A stretch of DNA of 64,000 bases, from assembly GCF_022829585.1 (NCBI RefSeq), contig NZ_JAKSYC010000033.1, forward strand, positions 1 through 64,000, in the 5' to 3' direction. Below, piece after piece: positions 7,180 to 16,332 of the stretch. Numbering within the stretch: the stretch's first letter is position 1; every line of letters starts with the position of its first letter. The stretch is from Methylobacterium sp. J-026 (GTDB lineage Bacteria > Pseudomonadota > Alphaproteobacteria > Rhizobiales > Beijerinckiaceae). The notes below the pieces were generated by a model. It did not search any database. It worked only from the letters and a program-made list of their open reading frames with translations, and had not been told where the DNA came from. The translations under genes and the position numbers were made by a program.

Positions 7180-8184
7180 TCAGTGACCGTGATCGTCGGC
7201 CGCCTCCAAGACAGCATGTGTAGGAAAGCGTCGGCGATAATCGCCCGGAGGCGTCTGTAAATGACGCAGGAACGCACGCCGCATCGTGTCGGTCGAACCG
7301 AAACCGCAGCGATGAGCGATCTGCTGGATGGTCAGGGGCCCGGCTTCCAAGAGGCTGCGTGCGGCCTCGACACGAGCCACCTCTACAAAGCGTGCCGGGC
7401 TGGTACGAAGCTCGTCATGGAAGAGACGTGTTAGGCTCCTCTCACTCAGGCCCACTTGGCTTGCCAGCTGTGCGACTGAGAGTTTTTTGGAGAGGTTTTC
7501 AAGAACGAAGTCCAGAACCTGGCCGAGCTGAGTATGCTCGGTCAGCTGTGCCTGTAGATGAACACTGAATTGCGATTGCCCGCCGGGCCGCCGCAGGAAG
7601 ACGACGAGCGCGCGTGCGACGGCCAGCGAAATGGCTGCTCCGCAATCTTGCTCGATCAGCGCCAGCACGAGGTCGATGCCAGCGGTCACGCCGGCCGAGC
7701 TGTAGATGTTGCCGTCCCGGACGAAGATCTGATCGGGCTCGATCCGGGCTCTCGGGTACATCTCCGAGAGCTCCTTGGCGAACTGCCAATGGGTCGTCGC
7801 ACGGCGACCATCAAGCAACCCAGCGGCGGCCAGAACGAAGGCGCCATTGCAAATCGAACCGACCCGGCGCGTCCTTGGCGCCATGTCGACGAGCCAGCGC
7901 AGGAGCGCCGGATCTCTAGTCCCTTCCTCGTAGTCGGGGCTACCGGCGACAAGCAGGGTGTCAAACGGCTCGGCCACCTCATCGATCAGACGGTCCGGCA
8001 GGAGTCGGATGCCGGAGGAGGTCGTGATCGGTCCGGGCTCAGTAGCGAGCAGTGTAAGGGCGTATGTAACATTCGCGTCACGTATCCGGTTCACCTGCGA
8101 GAACGCGTCGACGGGTCCGACGACGTCCAAAGCCTGTGAGCTGCGCGGAGCGACCAGGCCGATCATGATGGTCTTGGTAGCCAA
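7180..8184 (-). CDS. GlxA-type AraC-family transcriptional regulator
   Basis: A 334-residue cytoplasmic regulator. The N-terminal half (about 5-180) is a DJ-1/PfpI class I amidotransferase-like domain with the conserved elbow SICNGAFVLAAAGLLDGR. The C-terminal 100 residues are an AraC-type double helix-turn-helix (SVAQLASQVGLSERSLTRLF and IQQIAHRCGFGSTDTMRRAF). I chose TTG at 8184 because GGAGG lies 8 bases upstream; the longer frame to 8244 lacks such a site. It lies directly upstream of the nitrile hydratase cluster on the same strand and may regulate it. The ligand is unknown. Confidence 0.88.
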   Translation of the reverse strand: MATKTIMIGLVAPRSSQALDVVGPVDAFSQVNRIRDANVTYALTLLATEPGPITTSSGIRLLPDRLIDEVAEPFDTLLVAGSPDYEEGTRDPALLRWLVDMAPRTRRVGSICNGAFVLAAAGLLDGRRATTHWQFAKELSEMYPRARIEPDQIFVRDGNIYSSAGVTAGIDLVLALIEQDCGAAISLAVARALVVFLRRPGGQSQFSVHLQAQLTEHTQLGQVLDFVLENLSKKLSVAQLASQVGLSERSLTRLFHDELRTSPARFVEVARVEAARSLLEAGPLTIQQIAHRCGFGSTDTMRRAFLRHLQTPPGDYRRRFPTHAVLEAADDHGH

Positions 8185-8679
8185 CGTAAGATCCTCCGCG
8201 GTCGCGCTTAATGATCGAGTTGCTCCGCGGGCTCCGAGCCGCATTTGATCAGGGCTGCTCTCCTTCTAATAGGAGAGGCTGCCTGCGCGGTACGTTGATC
8301 TCTTGCAGGCAGTGTGCCGAGTTGCCGGTATCAAGGACGCCGCTCCGGGACCGCTACCCAGTCCGGCTAACCAGCCGGCCGGGCACAGAGTGGCCAGCCT
8401 GATTTGGCCGAAAGCGGAATGGCTGCTTCGGGGGGACAACCTATGGAATAGCAGACGTGTGCTGTTGCTCAGCGAACCCGACAGCCGGCAGGCGTGGCAG
8501 GAAGATAAGCGCGCCTCCATACGGCCGCCTGCCGGCCAGTCGCCGACGGCCATCCGAAAGCGAGCGTCCGCCCGCACACCGGGGACACCTTGATCACGGA
8601 CATGCTCGACAAGCACTGCCTATCCGTCGGTACTACGTCGGATCGCTATCGGCGAAGGATCATCCGTTGGGTTTCGGCA
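8185..8679. other. gene-free gap with one dispersed repeat
   Basis: About 500 bases without a convincing gene between the regulator and the hydrolase. It should hold the regulator's promoter. The only structure I see is a repeat core at 8403-8428 (TTTGGCCGAAAGCGGAATGG) shared with positions near 2209 and 24570. Confidence 0.5.
8403..8428 (+). repeat. dispersed repeat copy
   Basis: TTTGGCCGAAAGCGGAATGG followed by CTGCTT differs from the copy at 24570-24595 at 4 of 26 positions. It lies in a gene-free gap. Function is unknown; it could be a mobile-element relic or a small intergenic repeat family. Confidence 0.45.
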
Positions 8680-9507
8680 TCAAGCAGCTACGAACTCGAG
8701 AAGATCCGCGCTGACCTGATGCTTGTGCGTCGAACACATCCCGTGGGGAGCGCCCGGGTAGACCTTGAACGTCGCGCCCTTGATCAGCTTCGCTTGCAGC
8801 TCGCCCGCGCCCGCGATCGGCACGATCTGGTCGTCATCGCCGTGAAGGATCAGGGTTGGGATCGTCACGCCTTTCAGGTCGTCGGTCTGGTCGGTCTCCG
8901 AGAAGGCCTTGACGCAGTCGTGCTCGGCCTTCAGCCCGCCCATCATGCCCTGGAGCCAGAAGGAGTCGCGCAAGCCCTGGCTGACCGTCGACCCGTCCCG
9001 GTTCGCGCCGTAGAAGGGACCGGAGAGGTCCTTGAAGAATTGCGAGCGATCGCCGGCGACGCCCGCGCGGATGTCGTCGAACACCGTCATGGGCAGTCCG
9101 CCGGGATTGGCGGGTGACTGCATCATGATCGGCGGCACGGCGCTGATCAGCACGAGCTTGGCGGCGCGGCCATGCGCGTGCTGAGCGACGTAGCGCAACG
9201 CTTCGCCACCGCCGGTCGAATGGCCGACATGGACCGCGTTGGTCACGCCGAGGGCCCCGACGACGGCCGCGAGGTCGGCCGCGTAGGTATCCATATCGTG
9301 GCCGGACCACGTCTGGCTCGAGCGGCCATGCCCGCGCCGGTCATGGGCGATGCAGCGAAAGCCCTCGTCCGCAAGGGCCATCATCTGGTCTTCGAAGGCG
9401 TCCGAGGATAGCGGCCACCCGTGGCTGAACACCACCGGCCGGCCCATCCGCGGCCCCCAATCCTTGTAGAAGATCTGCGTTCCGTCGCCCGTGGGCACAA
9501 AGCTCAT
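8680..9507 (-). CDS. alpha/beta hydrolase, cofactor-free haloperoxidase/esterase type
   Basis: A 275-residue alpha/beta-fold hydrolase of the non-heme chloroperoxidase group. The catalytic serine is Ser97 in GHSTGGGE; the acid lies at Asp225/Asp226 in [10 protein letters not shown]; the histidine is His255 in GAPHGM. The oxyanion region FSHGWPLSS and HDRRGHGRS are typical. The ATG at 9507 follows an AAGGAG site at good spacing, so the longer frame to 9681 is rejected. Members are usually esterases or perhydrolases; the natural substrate cannot be told from sequence. It stands alone on the minus strand. Confidence 0.88.
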   Translation of the reverse strand: MSFVPTGDGTQIFYKDWGPRMGRPVVFSHGWPLSSDAFEDQMMALADEGFRCIAHDRRGHGRSSQTWSGHDMDTYAADLAAVVGALGVTNAVHVGHSTGGGEALRYVAQHAHGRAAKLVLISAVPPIMMQSPANPGGLPMTVFDDIRAGVAGDRSQFFKDLSGPFYGANRDGSTVSQGLRDSFWLQGMMGGLKAEHDCVKAFSETDQTDDLKGVTIPTLILHGDDDQIVPIAGAGELQAKLIKGATFKVYPGAPHGMCSTHKHQVSADLLEFVAA

Positions 9508-9723
9508 CGTTGCTCCTTCTCGCGTGCGTGCCGTCGTACTCTCAGCCAAAGATCGCTGTAGTGGGAGTCCATTGGCTTGGCTATCCCGGTGGCCGGCTCC
9601 GCAAGCCGGACCGCGCGTTCCGTGCGCGCTTCGAAATGCTCGTGATGCTGAAGGGCCCTGCCGCCCGGCACCACACAGCATCTATGCCGCCTATCCGGTC
9701 AGAGCAGGGTGCAGTTCATCATC

Positions 9724-10161
9724 CTACAGCGGCGTCTGCAAATCCAAGCGGCAGGTTGTTCCGAAATCGGTCAGGAAATTCAGCCTCCCCTCTCGCGCAA
9801 GCTCATGGATGTCGTGCAGGCTTCGATTGGGAGCGAGATAGGCGTCTATGATCCGGTCGATGACGGCGTCCGCCGCGTGGATCGTTGCCGGCGAGGCGGT
9901 CAGCTGCATCTTCGCCAGCAGAGCGTACAGCATGACCAGATCGCCAATATCGTCCCGTTCATGGCTGAGCGCATCGCCGTAGAGACGGACCGCTTCCGTG
10001 ATGAAGTCTTTGAACAGATCGATCCGGCGTGCTCGTTACGTTTCGCGAATCTTGTCCTGGAACTGGCTTCGATGCGTCATCCATGTCGTCGCGAACGACG
10101 CCATGGCGCCGATGGTGGCTCCGCCGAGCCCGAACATCGCCGAGATGTAAGCCGCATCCAA
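9724..10161 (-). pseudogene. small conserved membrane-anchored protein, nonsense mutation
   Basis: The minus strand encodes a 145-residue protein starting with TTG at 10161 behind GGAGG. It opens with a hydrophobic segment (AYISAMFGLGGATIGAMASF) and continues helical and charged (LFKDFITEAVRLYGDALSH, LHDIHELAREGRLNFL). A TAA at 10036-10038 (codon 42) interrupts an otherwise continuous frame (IRET-stop-RARRID). This resembles hypothetical Rhizobiales proteins of that size, from memory. It starts 9 bases after the exporter gene and probably belonged to its operon. Confidence 0.6.
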
Positions 10162-10170
10162 AGCTGCCTC

Positions 10171-12537
10171 CTAAAGGCCGGCAGACGGGGATTTGCGATT
10201 GGCGAGGCTGGAGCCTCCCTTCAAACCGAAGCTGTAGAGCAGCGTAATCGTCGGTCGGAGGATGAACAGATCGGCACCGAGCGCGCACAGCATCGCGAGG
10301 GCGCTGAGCCAGCCGAAGAGCTTCAGCATCGGAAGATTTGACAGGACGGTGGTCGCGAGGGCGCAGCTCAGCACCATCGTCGTCAGGATCAAGGGCGGCC
10401 CCATCAGGATTGTAGCCCGCTCGACTGCCGGTTCGGGTCTATGCGACGGGGCCAGATCCAGCGTCATCCGATTGAGGAAGTGGACCGTGGCGCTCAAGCC
10501 GAGTCCGAGCGAGACCGTCAGGGCGACGACGCTGGCGAATTGCAGCCCATCGCCGAGCATCCATAGCAACGTCCCCATCGCGAAGACCGGGAAAACCGCC
10601 GGCATGAGGCTCGCCAGCAGGATACGGGCCGAGCGGAAGACGAGGCCGAGGAACGCCGCGACGAGCACCACCTCAACCGTGATGCCACGGCTGAGCTTGT
10701 CGATCATCTGCGCAGAGTTGCGGGCGGCGATGGCCGAGAGGCTCGTGACCGTGATGGTGTATCCAGGATACTCTGTGCGCACAGGGTCGAGGGCGTGGTC
10801 GAGGTCGCGGACGATCGGCAGAAGGCGACTGGCATCGACGTCGCGAACGCGGCCGGCTACGAGGACGGCCTGATCGTCCCTCGCGATGAACTGCTGCACG
10901 AGGAACGCCGGCAAGGCAGCGACATACGCCTTGAGAGTCCCGACGTCGGAGCGGTGGACGTTCTGGGCCAGCCAGTCCCGCAGAGTCTCGAGCGACCACA
11001 CGTTACCGACGCCGGATTGCTGCGACAGGATTCGGTGGACCGTGTCGATCAGCGCCAAGGTGCGCGGCGCGTAAAGATCCTCGCCCTGCGGGAACGCGAC
11101 CATGACGTTGATGGGGTTTGCCCCCGTCAGTTCCTGATCGAGCTTGTCGCTCGCCGCGACCGCCTGCTCATGGCTGGGAACCTGGTCGGCGAGACGGTAG
11201 CGTGGCTGCAGCTGCGCATAGCAGAGCGCCAGCAGGGAGACGAGGACGACGCTGAGCGCGGTGTAGGCAGCCGCGTGGTGGACCATCTGCCCCGCGATCC
11301 GCGCGCAGAGGCGCTGAAGGATCCCGACGCCACGATCCGCCTCTCGAGCCGCCTCGACGAACCCATCCGTGCGCCTGAGCAGCATCAGACCGAGGACCGG
11401 GATGAGGGCCAGAACCGTCAGCATCGAGATCGCGGTGGCCAGGAGCCCGGCCTGACCGAAGCTGCGGATCAGATCGGATTCGGAGACCTGGAGGGCGGTG
11501 AAGGACAGGGCTGCCGTCGCATGGGTCAGGACGCAGGCGGGCCCGACGACAAGGAGGGCGTCGCGGATCGCCGACCGGGCGCTCGCGCCGGCGATGAGCC
11601 GGGCCCGAACGTCGAAGGTGAGCTGCATGCTGTCGGAGAAGCTGATCACCATGATCAGCGGGGTCATCATGTTGAGGAAGATATTGAGCTGCAGGCCGAG
11701 CCAGCCGAACGCGCCCAGCGCGAGGAGGATCGAGGCGAGCGGCGGCCCGGCCGCCATCAGCATGAAGGACAGACGCCGGAAGAATGCGATCGCGATGAGG
11801 CATCCGACCAGGAGACCCGCCGCGTTATAGACGAGGCGGTCGTGCTCGATCGCGTTGCGGATCTCGAGCTGCATCACCGGGACACCGGTCAACTCGGTCT
11901 TCAGCGTCGTGGAACCGAGGTCGGTGCCTACGAGACCGTTGAGTTCCTGGATCAGCGGCGCGAGCTGGTTGCTCTCGACCTTGGTGGGCTCGAGCGCCAG
12001 CACCATCAGCGTCAGTTGACCGTTCGCGGAGAGCAGCTTGTCCTTGATGATCTCGTTCGTCTCGACGGTCCGGACCAGCTGCGCGTAGGCCGGCCCCTCC
12101 GGCAGGGTGTCGGGGAAGAGCGGACCCGGCAGGGCGCCATCCAGCGGCGCCGTGCGTGCCGAGAAGAGCGAGACGATGCCGCGGACGCCGTCGACCAGTT
12201 GCAGATCCGTAGCCAGGTTGCGCAGCGCTTCGATCGAGTCCCGCTGCAGGATCGGACCGCTGACGACGACGAGGACATCGTATTCACTCGAAGGAAACCG
12301 CTTCGAAACAGTCTCGTACTCATGGAACTCTGTTGTATCGGAACGAAACAGCTGGCTGATCGAGTCGTCGACGCCGAGGCGGCGAACGCCGAGAACCGCC
12401 AGCAGGATCAAGATCACCGTCGCGGATCCGACGATCGCCGGGTGCCGCAATGCGATGAGCCCCAAGCGTTCGACGCCGAGGGCGATGGAGAACGACCGGA
12501 TCTGCGAAGGCTCCTGATCTTCGACTGTGGTGCTCAC
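10171..12537 (-). CDS. RND-superfamily exporter (MMPL/HAE3 type)
   Basis: A 788-residue inner-membrane protein with the duplicated 1+5 helix layout of RND transporters: first helix near residue 35, periplasmic loop about 60-235, helices about 240-410, second half with loop about 450-625 and helices 635-770. The segment GFLMLLRR-type helix ends and FSDSMQLTFDVR (Asp in helix 4) fit HAE3/MMPL proteins, which export lipids or hydrophobic compounds without an outer-membrane channel. It follows the secreted-protein gene by about 100 bases and precedes a broken small gene. Substrate unknown; hopanoid or fatty-acyl lipids are possible by family analogy. Confidence 0.82.
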   Translation of the reverse strand: MSTTVEDQEPSQIRSFSIALGVERLGLIALRHPAIVGSATVILILLAVLGVRRLGVDDSISQLFRSDTTEFHEYETVSKRFPSSEYDVLVVVSGPILQRDSIEALRNLATDLQLVDGVRGIVSLFSARTAPLDGALPGPLFPDTLPEGPAYAQLVRTVETNEIIKDKLLSANGQLTLMVLALEPTKVESNQLAPLIQELNGLVGTDLGSTTLKTELTGVPVMQLEIRNAIEHDRLVYNAAGLLVGCLIAIAFFRRLSFMLMAAGPPLASILLALGAFGWLGLQLNIFLNMMTPLIMVISFSDSMQLTFDVRARLIAGASARSAIRDALLVVGPACVLTHATAALSFTALQVSESDLIRSFGQAGLLATAISMLTVLALIPVLGLMLLRRTDGFVEAAREADRGVGILQRLCARIAGQMVHHAAAYTALSVVLVSLLALCYAQLQPRYRLADQVPSHEQAVAASDKLDQELTGANPINVMVAFPQGEDLYAPRTLALIDTVHRILSQQSGVGNVWSLETLRDWLAQNVHRSDVGTLKAYVAALPAFLVQQFIARDDQAVLVAGRVRDVDASRLLPIVRDLDHALDPVRTEYPGYTITVTSLSAIAARNSAQMIDKLSRGITVEVVLVAAFLGLVFRSARILLASLMPAVFPVFAMGTLLWMLGDGLQFASVVALTVSLGLGLSATVHFLNRMTLDLAPSHRPEPAVERATILMGPPLILTTMVLSCALATTVLSNLPMLKLFGWLSALAMLCALGADLFILRPTITLLYSFGLKGGSSLANRKSPSAGL

Positions 12538-12635
12538 GACGGGCGGCCTCGCGCGGGTCAGTTCTGCCGGCGCCCCGCCGGGACTGGCGGGGCTGAGCGA
12601 TGGCGTTGATCAATCCTTCGCAGTCGCCGCGACCG

Positions 12636-13151
12636 TCAGCGGCGGCGGAGCTGGACGACCACTTGCCGGATATCGTTTCCCTGCGGTGAGATCACGACGT
12701 CCTGCCGGTTCCGGCTCGTCGAGAAGCTCAGACCGGCGGTGAAGAAGGGAGAGCTCACCTGCGCCTGGAGTTGGCCGCCGCGCAGCGACCCCGACAAGGT
12801 GCCGGTCACGCTCCGCGTCGTCTCGGTCCAAGTCCCGGAGATCGCGCCGTTCGACTCCGTCGCTTGGCAGTCGATGTTGAATTTGTAGCTTGCGCTCGCG
12901 CAGACGAGGCGTTGCTCCACACTCGCGCCGTCCGGGCCGACCGCGTACTGCGCCCGGCAGCGGATCGCCTCGCTGCCGCTTGCGGATTGAACGTAGCCCG
13001 AGCCGAACCACGATCCGGCAAAGTCGGCGAACCCGCCCTGTCTTGCCGCGTAAGAGGGCATGCAAAAGAGTGCGGTTGCCAAGCCCAGCAGGGCGATCAG
13101 TCCGCCGACCGAACGGCGTTGCGGAACGTGAAGGCGCGCATCATTCCTCAT
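12636..13151 (-). CDS. secreted protein of unknown function
   Basis: A 171-residue protein with a signal peptide (hydrophobic core GLIALLGLATALFCM, likely cleavage after SYA at about residue 35). The mature part is short, Gly/Ser rich and predicted beta-rich (ISGTWTETTRSVTGTLSG). Two cysteines, in IRCRAQY and NIDCQAT, may pair, and a third lies in VCASAS. I do not recognise a characterised family. It lies between the decarboxylase-like gene and the exporter on the same strand and may be a periplasmic partner of the exporter, by position only. Confidence 0.7.
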   Translation of the reverse strand: MRNDARLHVPQRRSVGGLIALLGLATALFCMPSYAARQGGFADFAGSWFGSGYVQSASGSEAIRCRAQYAVGPDGASVEQRLVCASASYKFNIDCQATESNGAISGTWTETTRSVTGTLSGSLRGGQLQAQVSSPFFTAGLSFSTSRNRQDVVISPQGNDIRQVVVQLRRR

Positions 13152-13251
13152 CCGGCTTGTCCTTGCGTGAGTCTTCTGTTTGCGGAAGGTGCGGCGCGAT
13201 GATTGAGAAGCCGATCAGCTGATTTCTTGTCCAGAGCCGCAGTGTATCGGA

Positions 13252-14052
13252 TCATGCCAGATTGTTCTTGAGGATCTTGAGGTCGGTGACAGAATACGCC
13301 ATCCCGAAGCGATAGCCGCGTCCGATCCGGCGTGGCGCCAGCCGGTGCATGTCCTCGCCCTGAACCTCGGGGAGGCTGAGCTCCGCCGACCCGTGCCAGA
13401 CGTCGACCACGGTCAGATCGTCCGTCAACGACAGCGTCAGCTCGTCCACGGCCGGCCGATCCTGCCGGCCGGCGACGAGGGTCGGGAAGTAGCGGCGCAT
13501 CGTAGTCGGCCGGTTGAACACGGTGCGCGGATCGTCGACCTGTCCCGCAAGCTGGATGCGCGCCGTGGCGAGGCGTTCGCCATGGGCCGAAAGGCTCGCA
13601 CCGAAACGGCTTCCGGCGGCGAGGGGTGCCGCGGCTGCGCTCGGTGCCGCGAAGGTGCGTGTCTGGAAGACGCTGCCGAGCTTCTTGGGATAGCCCTGGG
13701 CCCACCCCCGTGCCAGCGCCGCGTCGTTGTCGACGAAGATATACGGGCAGTAATTGACCGGCTGCCCCTCGAACTCGGCTTCCACCAGGACGAACGCCTC
13801 GCGGTACTGGTACCGAGCAGGATCGGTCAGCTCGTCGTTCGATCCGGTGAACTGCCAATCAAGAAACCAGAAGAAGGCCCGCCCCTCGGACGTGGTATCG
13901 ACGGCGAGGCTCGGCGGCAGCAAGGCCGCGATGGCGTCCGGATCCGTCCAGTACTCGACCGCCATGCAGTCGCTGGAATAGTGCCACGGTGGAAGCTTGG
14001 CGGAGGACGACTCGCCTTGCGGCGTAAGCGGAACCGAGAAACCTTTGAGCAT
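13252..14052 (-). CDS. acetoacetate decarboxylase-like protein
   Basis: A 266-residue member of the acetoacetate decarboxylase superfamily. The family's Schiff-base lysine lies in YPKK; here GYPKKLG puts it at Lys123 or Lys124. Other matches are PYIFVDND and the C-terminal VQGEDMHRLAPR. Many bacterial relatives are not true decarboxylases but catalyse aldol-type or hydrolytic reactions, so the reaction is open. It starts 4 bases after the HlyD gene, so it is co-transcribed with the efflux set, which suggests it modifies a compound handled by that pump. Confidence 0.82.
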   Translation of the reverse strand: MLKGFSVPLTPQGESSSAKLPPWHYSSDCMAVEYWTDPDAIAALLPPSLAVDTTSEGRAFFWFLDWQFTGSNDELTDPARYQYREAFVLVEAEFEGQPVNYCPYIFVDNDAALARGWAQGYPKKLGSVFQTRTFAAPSAAAAPLAAGSRFGASLSAHGERLATARIQLAGQVDDPRTVFNRPTTMRRYFPTLVAGRQDRPAVDELTLSLTDDLTVVDVWHGSAELSLPEVQGEDMHRLAPRRIGRGYRFGMAYSVTDLKILKNNLA

Positions 14053-14056
14053 TGTC

Positions 14057-15064
14057 TTATCCTCTGCTGGATTGACGACGTTGTTCGCCGACGGGGCCCT
14101 CGACGCCCGGTGCGGTCGGATCCGGCCGAACGTGCACCGTCGCGGTCATGCCGGCGGCGACCGCGACGCCCTCGGGCCAGCGGTCGACTTGGATCCGGAC
14201 CGGGATGCGCTGGGCGAGGCGAACCCAGGTGAAGACCGGATTGACCGATGGCAGCCCGGCGACGCCCGACGCCGCGTTCGAGTCGGTGATGCCGCGCCCC
14301 AGGCTCTCGACGCGCCCCGATATCGTCGTGTCGGAATAGCCGAGCAGGGTGAGCGCAGCGGGATCGCCGAGGCGGATGCGCCGGAGTTGCGTCTCCTCGA
14401 AGTAGGCAGTCACCCAGAAGCTGTCGGCATCAACCAGCGTCATCGCGGCTTGGCCGGCGGTCGCGTAGGTGCCGCCCTGGAGAAGCAGGTTGGTGACGTA
14501 GCCGTTGACCGGCGAGCGCACCTCCGTGCGGGCGAGGTTCAGCCGCGCCTTGGCGAGATCGGCTTCCGCACCCTGGTATGCGGCCTGGGCGACGTCGGCG
14601 TTGCTCTGGTAGGTCTCGCGCTCCTCGTTGGAGACCGCCAGATCGTCCAGCCTGTTGCGTCGTGAAGCTTCGGCCGCGCTGTTGCGCAGCTGTGCCGTCG
14701 CGCGTGCCAGCGCGGCCTCGGCCTGCTGTACGGCGATCGTGTAGTCCTGGTCGTCGATCCGGAACAGAAGGTCGCCCTTCCGGACCACCTGGTTGTCGGC
14801 CACCGGCACCGCCGTCACGCGGCCCGAGACCTCGGGCGCCACCTGCGCGGTATAGGCTCGAACCGTCCCGTCACGGGTCCAGGGCGTGTGGACGTAGTAG
14901 CCCCAGGCGAGCCACGCGAGGAGCATCGCCGCTGCGGCTGTTGCGAGTGTCGCGAACAGGACGAAGGCGGGGGGTGATGCTGGCGTGGCGGTGACCGACG
15001 GGGGTGGCGGGCTCGTGGGTGCCGGGCCGGGCTCGGCCAGACTGCGTTGGGTTGCAGGCGCCAT
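14057..15064 (-). CDS. HlyD-family membrane fusion protein (AaeA/EmrA-like)
   Basis: Periplasmic adaptor of an efflux pump, 335 residues. A single N-terminal membrane helix spans about residues 33-55 (FVLFATLATAAAAMLLAW). A biotinyl-lipoyl-like segment follows (TAQVAPEVSGRVTAVPVADN), then an alpha-helical hairpin (about 100-170), the second lipoyl half (VRSPVNGYVTNLLLQGG) and a beta-barrel. Its ATG overlaps the DUF1656 stop as ATGA. The order FUSC-DUF1656-HlyD equals the aaeB-aaeX-aaeA system that exports aromatic carboxylic acids. Confidence 0.9.
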   Translation of the reverse strand: MAPATQRSLAEPGPAPTSPPPPSVTATPASPPAFVLFATLATAAAAMLLAWLAWGYYVHTPWTRDGTVRAYTAQVAPEVSGRVTAVPVADNQVVRKGDLLFRIDDQDYTIAVQQAEAALARATAQLRNSAAEASRRNRLDDLAVSNEERETYQSNADVAQAAYQGAEADLAKARLNLARTEVRSPVNGYVTNLLLQGGTYATAGQAAMTLVDADSFWVTAYFEETQLRRIRLGDPAALTLLGYSDTTISGRVESLGRGITDSNAASGVAGLPSVNPVFTWVRLAQRIPVRIQVDRWPEGVAVAAGMTATVHVRPDPTAPGVEGPVGEQRRQSSRG

Positions 15065-15276
15065 CAGATCCGTCCCAGGCTGAGCACGAAGGCCGACAGG
15101 ACGCCGACGGCGAGCGCCAGTTCCAGGGCCGGAGAGCGCGCCCAGGCCGCGCCTCGCGCTCCCCGCCGGAGCGCCGCGAGCAGGACGACCATCGTGGCGG
15201 CTGCGAGGAGTAGGCAGAGCGCGAACGGCGCGATCAGCACGCCCATCACGTCGAGCTCGCGAAGCGGCAGGATCAT
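15064..15276 (-). CDS. DUF1656 membrane protein (AaeX-like)
   Basis: A 70-residue protein with two membrane helices (VLIAPFALCLLLAAATMVVL and LELALAVGVLSAFVLSLG). It begins MILPLRELDVMG, typical for DUF1656/AaeX partners of FUSC exporters. Both ends are translationally coupled: its ATG overlaps the FUSC stop and its TGA overlaps the HlyD start, each as ATGA. The exact role is unknown; it always travels with FUSC and HlyD genes. Confidence 0.88.
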   Translation of the reverse strand: MILPLRELDVMGVLIAPFALCLLLAAATMVVLLAALRRGARGAAWARSPALELALAVGVLSAFVLSLGRI

Positions 15277-16325
15277 GGGCGCCTCCACAGACGGTCCGGC
15301 CAGAGATAGCGATAGGAGGCGATCACCAGCGCCACGCCGGCCACGACAGCCAGCGCCTCGTTGAGCGACGCCCCGAAGTCGTATTGCATGGGATTCTGGG
15401 GTGCCGCGGCGAGGAGGAACGAGACGTTGAATCCGAGCGCCGGCACGGCGGAGCGCCGGTCGCTCGCGCCGATGGCACCGAGGAACAGGAACGGGAACAG
15501 CGTCGCCGCGAGCAGCCCGAAAGACGGCGTGCTCGTGAGCGGACCGAATTTGAGGGCGAGCCCAGCCGCCTGACCGAGCCCGACGCCCCAAAGACAGGCC
15601 CAGGCACCCCGGTCGACGTTCGGCAGCGTCGTGAAGTTGAGCCCGAGGGCCGCCGCCAGGATGATGAAGATCGGGCCGGACGGCCAGGCGGTGAGGAACC
15701 AGACGACCCAGGCGGCCCCGACGAGCGCCACGAGGCGCAGCGCGTTGGCGGCGATCATAGCGGCGGGCGGCGCGGGCGGCGGCGGGGACGGGTCCGGCGA
15801 CGGATCCTGCACGAGGGCGGCCGCGGTGCTGACTCCATAGCCGCAGACGATCCCGAGCACGATGTTGGAGCCCCGGTCGAGAGCGAGATCGAAGGTCGAA
15901 AGCGGGTCTGAGACCGATTCCAGCATGATGAGGCTCGCCGTCAGGCCCGCGAGCGCCGTCCCGTAGGCCCCGAGCCCCGGGACGAAGCCGCCGACGGTGG
16001 CGGCGAGGGCCGTCCATCCTGCGAGGAACAAGGCGGCGCCGAGGGAGCTCTGGGAGAACCAGGCCATGCCGGCGAGGCCGGCGACCAAGCCCAGCAGCGT
16101 GCCGGCGAGGCGCCAAGCGCCCTTCCGCTTCACCGCGCCCCGCGTCGGCAGGGCGATCGCCATGACGGTCCAAGCCGCCCAGCGGGGATTGTCGAGCTGG
16201 AGCCACATCGCGAGCCACAGGGCGGCGAGCGCGGCCACCGCTGTCCGCAGCCCAAAACCGAGGGGCTGCAGCGCCGTCAGATCAGGCACGAGGCGTTCTG
16301 GCCGAGTGCGGATGAAGGTGGACAT
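15273..16325 (-). CDS. FUSC-family exporter (AaeB-like, short form)
   Basis: Inner-membrane component of an aromatic-acid/fusaric-acid-type efflux pump. About ten hydrophobic segments lie in two blocks (30-160 and 195-345) separated by a proline-rich linker (DPSPDPSPPPPAPP). At 350 residues it is about half the length of classic AaeB (roughly 650) and seems to lack the large cytoplasmic domain. I prefer ATG at 16325; an upstream TTG at 16355 would overlap cioB. Coupled to DUF1656 and HlyD genes downstream. Confidence 0.82.
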   Translation of the reverse strand: MSTFIRTRPERLVPDLTALQPLGFGLRTAVAALAALWLAMWLQLDNPRWAAWTVMAIALPTRGAVKRKGAWRLAGTLLGLVAGLAGMAWFSQSSLGAALFLAGWTALAATVGGFVPGLGAYGTALAGLTASLIMLESVSDPLSTFDLALDRGSNIVLGIVCGYGVSTAAALVQDPSPDPSPPPPAPPAAMIAANALRLVALVGAAWVVWFLTAWPSGPIFIILAAALGLNFTTLPNVDRGAWACLWGVGLGQAAGLALKFGPLTSTPSFGLLAATLFPFLFLGAIGASDRRSAVPALGFNVSFLLAAAPQNPMQYDFGASLNEALAVVAGVALVIASYRYLWPDRLWRRP

Positions 16326-16332
16326 CGGCCGC

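Noticed and set aside
10795-12609. 604-codon plus-strand frame
   Set aside because: Antisense of the HAE3 exporter; Arg/Glu/Asp-rich composition typical of high-GC shadow frames and no ribosome site.
15064-16218. 384-codon minus-strand frame
   Set aside because: Only its last 71 codons, the DUF1656 gene, are real; the rest is out of frame within the FUSC gene.
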